From assembly GCF_004217495.1 (NCBI RefSeq), contig NZ_SHLC01000001.1, forward strand, positions 1,922,001 through 1,986,000: a DNA stretch of 64,000 nucleotides, given 5' to 3'. Origin of the DNA: Microterricola gilva. Its GTDB lineage: Bacteria > Actinomycetota > Actinomycetes > Actinomycetales > Microbacteriaceae. Each line of letters begins with the position of its first letter. Position 1 is the first letter of the stretch. A program made the position numbers and the translations under genes. The notes below the pieces were generated by a model. The model saw only the letters and a list, made by a program, of their open reading frames with translations. It had not been told where the DNA came from and searched no databases. Positions 59,671 through 64,000 of this stretch are shown here, piece by piece.

Positions 59671-61043
59671 TAGGAGTTCCCTGCGTTCAGGCCCGCCAGC
59701 TGTGAACCGATCCACGAAGACTGCGAGTTCAGTTTGCTCAACTGCACCTCGAGTGATGCGTAGGTGCGCTTCAGCGTCTCTTCGCGCGAGGCGAGCCGGC
59801 GATCCCAGTTGGCGATCTGCTCGGTGATGTCCTTCGACAGCGAGGTCTGCCCGGTGATCTTGGTCGTGATCACGCCGTCGTATTTGTCGGAGGCGAGTCG
59901 CGCCGCCTCTTCGAGCCTGGTCGTGATGGTGGTGAGGGCCTTCTGCGTCGCCCCCGGGTCTGCGGCGAGCGACTTGGCGAACTTCTCCGCGTCGAACTCC
60001 ATCCGACCGCCCTTGGTGATGCTGATGCCGAATTCGGATGGCGAACGGCCGTCGATCGGGGCGGATGCCGCATCGAGCAGTCGCTGCTCGACATCGCGGA
60101 CGGTGCTGTCGGAGCTGAACACGCCACCGGCGACGACGGGCTTGCCGTCTGCGCCTGTCGTCGTCGAGAGCGCGCGCTTGGAGTCGATGAACTCGAAGAC
60201 CTCGTTGAGTTTGGCGAGCAGCGTCTCGGCGACCTTGCCGATGGCCGCGTCGTCACGGGACACCGTGATGGTGATCGGCGTCGCGCTCGTCGCGCTGACC
60301 GTGACGGAGACGCCAGGCACGAGATCGGCGAAGGTGTTGCTGCCTGAGGTGATCTTCTGCTCGGCCGGCGTGCCCTTCCACAGGGTCACTTCGGCGTCCG
60401 TCGCGGTGCGAATCGTGGTGGCCGCAAGCTGCGGTGCGGTGCCACCGGTGACCTCGGCCGCACTGCCCTCGTACATCGTGAAGGCTCCGGCCGTGCCGGT
60501 CTCCGTGGCCGTGAGTTGCAGGCGATAGAGGGTGTCGCCTGTGCCGGGGTCCACACCGGCAGCGACGCGGGTCGCCTGCACGCCGGCATCCGCGGCGTTG
60601 ATGGCCCGCACGACGTCGCTGATGGAGCTCGAGTCTGCGGTGACCTCGGTCAGCGTGCCGTCGGCGGCCTTGATCGTGAGAACGGGCGGGTCGTTCGGCC
60701 ACGCCGTCACGGGCGCCGTGACCAACTGCTGGGCCTGGGCGAGCGTGTCGACGATGATGTCGAGTTGGGTGGCTCCCGCGCCCTTGCCGACGGCAACGGT
60801 GGCGGACTTGTCGGAGCTGCTGGCGCTGAACAGGGCGAGCGCGTCTGGCTTCATGCCGTTCTTGCCGAGCTCGGCCAGAGCCGCCACGGAGGAGTTGAGG
60901 GTCTGCAGGGTCTTCAGGTAGTTCTGCGTCGAGGTGTACTTGCCCTGCAGAATGTTCTGCGGGATCGCCTCGACCGCCATCAGCGACGCGATCAGCTTCG
61001 CGGTATCGAGGCCACTGACCAGGCCGTCGAGCGAGATTCCCAT
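59670..61043 (-). CDS. fliD: Flagellar filament cap protein FliD
   Basis: Cap protein on which flagellin is added; 457 residues. MGISLDGLVSGLDTAKLIASLMAVE is the family start, the C-terminal helices (ITGQTSLSKDITEQIANWDRRLASREETLKRTYASLEVQ) close the molecule, and the variable middle is Thr/Ala-rich. ATG 61043, 158 bases after fliC with a large hairpin between. Confidence 0.94.
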   Translation of the reverse strand: MGISLDGLVSGLDTAKLIASLMAVEAIPQNILQGKYTSTQNYLKTLQTLNSSVAALAELGKNGMKPDALALFSASSSDKSATVAVGKGAGATQLDIIVDTLAQAQQLVTAPVTAWPNDPPVLTIKAADGTLTEVTADSSSISDVVRAINAADAGVQATRVAAGVDPGTGDTLYRLQLTATETGTAGAFTMYEGSAAEVTGGTAPQLAATTIRTATDAEVTLWKGTPAEQKITSGSNTFADLVPGVSVTVSATSATPITITVSRDDAAIGKVAETLLAKLNEVFEFIDSKRALSTTTGADGKPVVAGGVFSSDSTVRDVEQRLLDAASAPIDGRSPSEFGISITKGGRMEFDAEKFAKSLAADPGATQKALTTITTRLEEAARLASDKYDGVITTKITGQTSLSKDITEQIANWDRRLASREETLKRTYASLEVQLSKLNSQSSWIGSQLAGLNAGNS

Positions 61044-61090
61044 GATTACTGCCCTGTGTTTCGATCGTCTGTGCGTACGGAGTGCACGAG

Positions 61091-61136
61091 GGCCGGTGAC
61101 GGGATCACGACAGGTCTGTCGCGCCCGGCACCGGCC
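61091..61136 (-). other. Large hairpin between fliC and fliD
   Basis: GGCCGGTG (outer arm), CCGGG and GACAG pair in order with CTGTC, CCCG and CACCGGCC, giving a branched stem of about 17 pairs. There is no T run, so it is more likely a stabilising or attenuating structure than a full terminator; it could leave flagellin mRNA in excess over fliD. Confidence 0.5.
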
Positions 61137-61201
61137 GTCGTCATGGTGCTGTCCTACTGAACAGCTCGTTGCTGATCGGTGCGGCTTGTGGCCGCGGCCG
61201 A

Positions 61202-62035
61202 CTAGCGGAGGAGCTGAAGAACGCCCTGGTTGGACTGGTTCGCCTGCGCGAGCATGGCGGTACCGGCCTGCGACAGAACGTTCGAGCGGGTGTACTTGAC
61301 CATCTCGGAGGCCATGTCGGTGTCGCGGATGCGCGACTCGGCAGCCGAGAGGTTCTCCTTCGACACGTTGAGGCTCTTGATGGTCGACTCGAAGCGGTTC
61401 TGCTGCGCACCGAGGTCGGCGCGAGCGGTCGAAACGGCCGTGATCTGCGTGTCGATCGCGGTGATCGTGGTGAGCGCGTTCGCTGCCGACGAGAAGCCAG
61501 CCGCGGCGAGACCGGAGACGGCGGTGCCGACTGCGAGCACGTCGAAGGTGGTGACGCCGATCTGGTCGTTCGCGGCAGCGTCGCCGGCGCCGACCTGGAA
61601 GGTCAGCGTCGTTGCGGCGTTCAGCAGGTCGATGCCGTTGAAGTTGGTCGAGTTGCCGATACGCGTGAGCTCAGAGCCCAGCGCGGTGACCTCCTTCGCG
61701 ATGGCTCCACGCGAGTCAGCGTTGTTCGAGTCGTTACCGGCCTGAACGGCGAGGTCACGCACGCGCTGCAGGATGGAGTGCACCTCGGTCAGGGCGCCTT
61801 CAGCGGTCTGGATGACGCTGATGCCGTCCTGCGCGTTGCGAGCGGCGACCGTGAGGCCACCGACCTGCGAACGCAGACCCTCGGAGATCGCCAGACCGGC
61901 AGCGTCGTCGGCCGCACGGTTGATGCGCAGACCACTGGAGAGCTTCTCCAGCGACTTCGACAGGTCGTTCTGCGTGATGGACAGGTTGCGGTACGAGTTG
62001 TTGGCCGCAATGTTGGTGTTGATCTGCATACCCAT
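61202..62035 (-). CDS. fliC: Flagellin FliC
   Basis: Filament subunit; 277 residues from ATG 62035, a short flagellin with a reduced central domain, like those of many Gram-positives. N-terminal D0/D1 (MQINTNIAANNSYRNLSITQ, LEKLSSGLRINRAADDAAGL) and C-terminal D1/D0 (ESRIRDTDMASEMVKYTRSNVL, GVLQLLR) are intact. A strong GGAGGA ribosome binding site lies seven bases upstream and overlaps a proposed CsrA site. Confidence 0.96.
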   Translation of the reverse strand: MGMQINTNIAANNSYRNLSITQNDLSKSLEKLSSGLRINRAADDAAGLAISEGLRSQVGGLTVAARNAQDGISVIQTAEGALTEVHSILQRVRDLAVQAGNDSNNADSRGAIAKEVTALGSELTRIGNSTNFNGIDLLNAATTLTFQVGAGDAAANDQIGVTTFDVLAVGTAVSGLAAAGFSSAANALTTITAIDTQITAVSTARADLGAQQNRFESTIKSLNVSKENLSAAESRIRDTDMASEMVKYTRSNVLSQAGTAMLAQANQSNQGVLQLLR

Positions 62036-62042
62036 GATGAAT

Positions 62043-62089
62043 TCCTCCGTGAGTGGGTTCTGTACACCGGCCCATCCGTGGGCCAGTAC
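62043..62089 (-). promoter_or_regulatory. Proposed CsrA-responsive leader of fliC
   Basis: In the predicted 5' leader, an about 11-bp stem (62062-62089) shows CGGA in its loop, within CACGGATG, close to the CsrA consensus ACARGGATGT. A second GGA lies in the ribosome binding site GGAGGA (62043-62048). Two-site binding of this kind blocks flagellin translation by CsrA in Bacillus. Confidence 0.6.
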
Positions 62090-62094
62090 TCAGA

Positions 62095-62123
62095 ACAATC
62101 GGCGGCCTGGCGGCATCCGTTAG
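62095..62123 (-). promoter_or_regulatory. Sigma-28-type promoter of fliC
   Basis: CTAAC (62119-62123), 15 bases, GCCGATTGT (62095-62103) on the minus strand, 60 bases before the ATG. The transcript would begin at about the base of the CsrA-type hairpin. Confidence 0.78.
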
Positions 62124-62153
62124 GGATTCAGTCGGGAAGTTTTTCTGGCGGCG

Positions 62154-62963
62154 TCAGCCGACCTGGCTGATGAAGGCGGCGGCTGGCCGGCCACGCGTGC
62201 CGGCGAGGTGGTCCTCGAAGCGCGAGAGGTAGGCCGTGCGGCGGGCCGCGCTCAGGCGCACGTCGGGCACCGCTGCCGCGTTGGGCTCATCGGAGTAGTG
62301 GGTGCCCAGGCCGTCGCGAATCAACCGGATCGCCTCTGAACGCTGCTGCGAGACGGCGGAGTGCGTGATGCCGAGCTCCTCGGCGACCTCCTTGACGGAA
62401 CGGTCGTCGAAGTAGATGGCACGCACGATCAAGGCCATCCGCTCCGGAAGGGCGTCGACGGCGGAGCGCACGACGCGCTGCCGTTCGTCGATGAGCAACG
62501 ACTCCTCAGGGGAGGTCATCTCAGAGACGAGGTATTCGGCGGTGCTCTCGTCGATCGTGGTCACGGTGCGCGCGGCGTCCGACAGCGCAGCCGCCGCCGT
62601 CTCGCGGTCGACGCCCATGGCGGCGGCGAGCTCGTCGACGCTGGGGGTGCGCCCGAGACCGGCGGTCAGCGTCTCGCGGACGGAGACGGCCTCCGTGATC
62701 CGCTTGCGCGCAGAGCGGGTCGCCCAGTCGCTCGAGCGCATCTCATCTGCGAAGGCACCGAGGATTCGCGTCCGTGCATATGCACCGAACGGAATACCCC
62801 GGCTCTCATCAAAGTTGTCTGCACAGTTGACAAGCGCCAAGGCGCCGGCCGACGCGAGGTCATCCCGTGAGAGGTGGCTGGCCCTGGCACAGACGTCGGC
62901 GACGAGGTAGCCAACGAGAGGGAGGTTGGCGACAACGAGTTCATTGCGTTCCGCACGATTCAC
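62154..62963 (-). CDS. fliA: Flagellar sigma factor, FliA/SigD/WhiG type
   Basis: RNA polymerase sigma-28-family factor of 269 residues. GTG 62963 is chosen for its AGGAA ribosome binding site nine bases upstream; a TTG three codons earlier is open. Region 2 (LVGYLVADVCARASHLSRDDLASAGALALVNC, RGIPFGAYARTRILGAFADEMRSSDWATRSAR) and region 4 (LPERMALIVRAIYFDDRSVKEVAEELGITHSAVSQQRSEAI) are complete, with region 3 between. It is the expected reader of the five bipartite promoters in this locus. Confidence 0.93.
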   Translation of the reverse strand: MNRAERNELVVANLPLVGYLVADVCARASHLSRDDLASAGALALVNCADNFDESRGIPFGAYARTRILGAFADEMRSSDWATRSARKRITEAVSVRETLTAGLGRTPSVDELAAAMGVDRETAAAALSDAARTVTTIDESTAEYLVSEMTSPEESLLIDERQRVVRSAVDALPERMALIVRAIYFDDRSVKEVAEELGITHSAVSQQRSEAIRLIRDGLGTHYSDEPNAAAVPDVRLSAARRTAYLSRFEDHLAGTRGRPAAAFISQVG

Positions 62964-63179
62964 AAATATCAATTCCTGCAGTTGTGGCAGCGTGCAGGGT
63001 CACGCACCGTTTTCGGACGATTGACTCGGGTAGGCGGGTCAGCTCCTCGGGTGTTTTCAACCGTAACAACGCCGACTTCCCGACACGCGCGACCGGACTC
63101 CCCCAGTGAGGGTGTCCTCCACAATGCCGACCCCTGTTCGGGGCGGAGCCCCTTTCAGCCCGATTTCACGGCCGCCTCA

Positions 63180-63208
63180 CTAACATGATTGGGAAGGCTG
63201 CCGAGAGT
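63180..63208 (+). promoter_or_regulatory. Sigma-28-type promoter of flgN-flgK
   Basis: CTAAC (63180-63184), 15 bases, GCCGAGAGT (63200-63208) on the plus strand. The boxes match those of flgB exactly. The rest of the 62964-63270 gap holds only the divergent leader of the sigma factor gene; nothing else was recognised. Confidence 0.78.
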
Positions 63209-63270
63209 GTGTTGTGACCAGAACGGTCACCGCATTCCTCCCCGACAGCACCCGACAGAAAGGCGAGCCA

Positions 63271-63756
63271 GTGGGCGTCAACGAGCTCTCCGCAGTGTTG
63301 TGGCGCGAACGCGAGCTGCTGGAGCTGTTGCTCTTCAAGCTCGAGGAGGAGCAGCTCCTGCTCACCGCAGGCAAATCGCGCTGGGTAGGCCACGCGAGCC
63401 GCGAGGTTGAGCAGGTGATGAACCGGCTTCGGGATGCCGCACTCGGCCGTTCCGTCGAGGTCGCCGATCTGGCCACGGAGTGGGGCTGCGCGGAGGACGC
63501 GTCGCTGCGCGAGATCATCGGTGCGGCGCCGGCCGGGCCGTGGCAGGACATCTTCACGGCACACCTCACGGCGATGACCGAGCTGACCGGTCAGATCCGG
63601 GAGGTGCGAGACGTGAACGAGCAGTTCCTGCGCACCGCCGTCCGCGGTGTGCAGGAGACCCTCGCGGGAGTCGAGACCGTCTCCGGCACATACGACGCCA
63701 GCGGATCAGCACACCACGCGGAATCCTCTTCCCTGCTTTTCGACGAGAAACTGTGA
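63271..63756 (+). CDS. flgN: Flagellar chaperone FlgN
   Basis: Export chaperone for the hook-filament junction proteins FlgK and FlgL; 161 residues from GTG 63271, with AAAGG nine bases upstream. Long helical N-terminus (ELSAVLWRERELLELLLFKLEEEQLLLTAG) typical of FlgN, then RSVEVADLATEWG. The frame continues back to a GTG at 63214 immediately after the promoter. It precedes flgK by ten bases, as in most genomes. Confidence 0.87.
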   Translation: MGVNELSAVLWRERELLELLLFKLEEEQLLLTAGKSRWVGHASREVEQVMNRLRDAALGRSVEVADLATEWGCAEDASLREIIGAAPAGPWQDIFTAHLTAMTELTGQIREVRDVNEQFLRTAVRGVQETLAGVETVSGTYDASGSAHHAESSSLLFDEKL

Positions 63757-63766
63757 GCCAGCGCAC

Positions 63767-64000
63767 GTGAGCACATTCAGCGGCCTGAACACCGCATACC
63801 GAGGCCTCTCCGCCGCCAAGGCCGGGATCGACGTCTCCGGACAGAACATCGCCAATGCGCGCACGGAGGGCTACACCCGCCAGCGCCTGACGACGTCCGC
63901 CATCGGTGGGCCGGCGATGGCCGGAAAGTTCTCACTCGGCGTGCGCCCGGGCGGCGGCGTCAACATCGACGGCATCGCCCGGCTCGGCGATGTGCACCTC
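63767..64000 (+). CDS. flgK: Hook-filament junction protein FlgK (partial)
   Basis: The first 78 codons are present; the gene runs off the right edge. GTG 63767 begins STFSGLNTAYRGLSAAKAG, followed by the rod/hook signature SGQNIANARTEGYTRQRL and a GVRPGGGVNIDGIARLGD block typical of FlgK. It is probably cotranscribed with flgN from the promoter at 63180. Confidence 0.93.
   Translation, partial: MSTFSGLNTAYRGLSAAKAGIDVSGQNIANARTEGYTRQRLTTSAIGGPAMAGKFSLGVRPGGGVNIDGIARLGDVHL

Noticed and set aside
63214-63270. FlgN start at GTG 63214
   Set aside because: It would add 19 residues not expected for FlgN and lacks a ribosome binding site; GTG 63271 has AAAGG upstream. It is kept only as a possible leaderless alternative.

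Overview
The window is high-GC DNA from an actinobacterium, most likely a motile member of the Microbacteriaceae. Evidence: a full dcw cluster headed by mraZ, a PASTA kinase next to an Rv2175c-like regulator, class II DAHP synthase, GarA/FtsR/MerR genes in mycobacterial-like order, frequent GTG starts, and a MurE whose specificity loop departs from the diaminopimelate type (this family often lacks diaminopimelate in its wall). No rRNA, tRNA, CRISPR array, prophage or insertion sequence was recognised.

Layout. (1) 1-10361, minus strand: mraZ-rsmH-ftsL-ftsI-murE-murF-mraY-murD-ftsW, a cell-wall/division operon with overlapping genes. It is driven from a promoter covered by three 10-bp-spaced MraZ-type boxes; ftsW is cut by the window edge. 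(2) 10430-21447: a DUF3040 membrane protein, a polyprenyl diphosphate synthase, an Rv2175c-like DNA-binding protein, a triple-LysM wall enzyme, the PknL-like kinase, aroG, an acyltransferase, a ROK glucokinase and an acyl-CoA ligase. (3) 21468-31406: peptide deformylase, a MinD-like ATPase, pyruvate carboxylase, ParA, two MerR regulators (one FtsR/Rv1828-like), a GarA-like FHA protein, a phosphatidylglycerophosphate synthase-type enzyme, a Nudix hydrolase and a membrane protein. (4) 31437-35356: S4 RNA-binding protein, a second acyltransferase, long-form GAPDH and a luciferase-like oxidoreductase. (5) 35417-64000: a flagellar/motility locus. From right to left it carries flgK (partial) and flgN on the plus strand, then on the minus strand the flagellar sigma factor, fliC, fliD, fliS, a FliT-like gene, flgB, flgC, fliE-fliJ, an NlpC/P60 hydrolase, fliK, flgD, flgE, an interruption of four unrelated genes, flbD, motA, motB, fliM, fliN, fliO-fliR, flhB, flhA, an FlhF-like gene and csrA.

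How it fits together. Five flagellar transcription units (fliM, flbD, flgB, fliC, flgN) are preceded by the same bipartite element, C-T-(A/T)-A-C, 15 bases, then GCCGA(T/G)(A/T)GT. This is close to the classical sigma-28 (FliA/SigD/WhiG) promoter, and the sigma factor is encoded inside the locus. The predicted flagellin leader opens with a hairpin showing CGGA in its loop and has a second GGA in the ribosome binding site. That is the arrangement CsrA uses to repress flagellin in Bacillus, and csrA lies at the far end of the locus.

The most unusual items are the FlhF-like protein, which keeps the FlhF N-terminus and the tail of the GTPase fold but has no P-loop; its probable CTG start; and predicted leaderless transcripts at fliM and several housekeeping genes. 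All functional calls rest on reading the translated sequences by eye; no database search was run.
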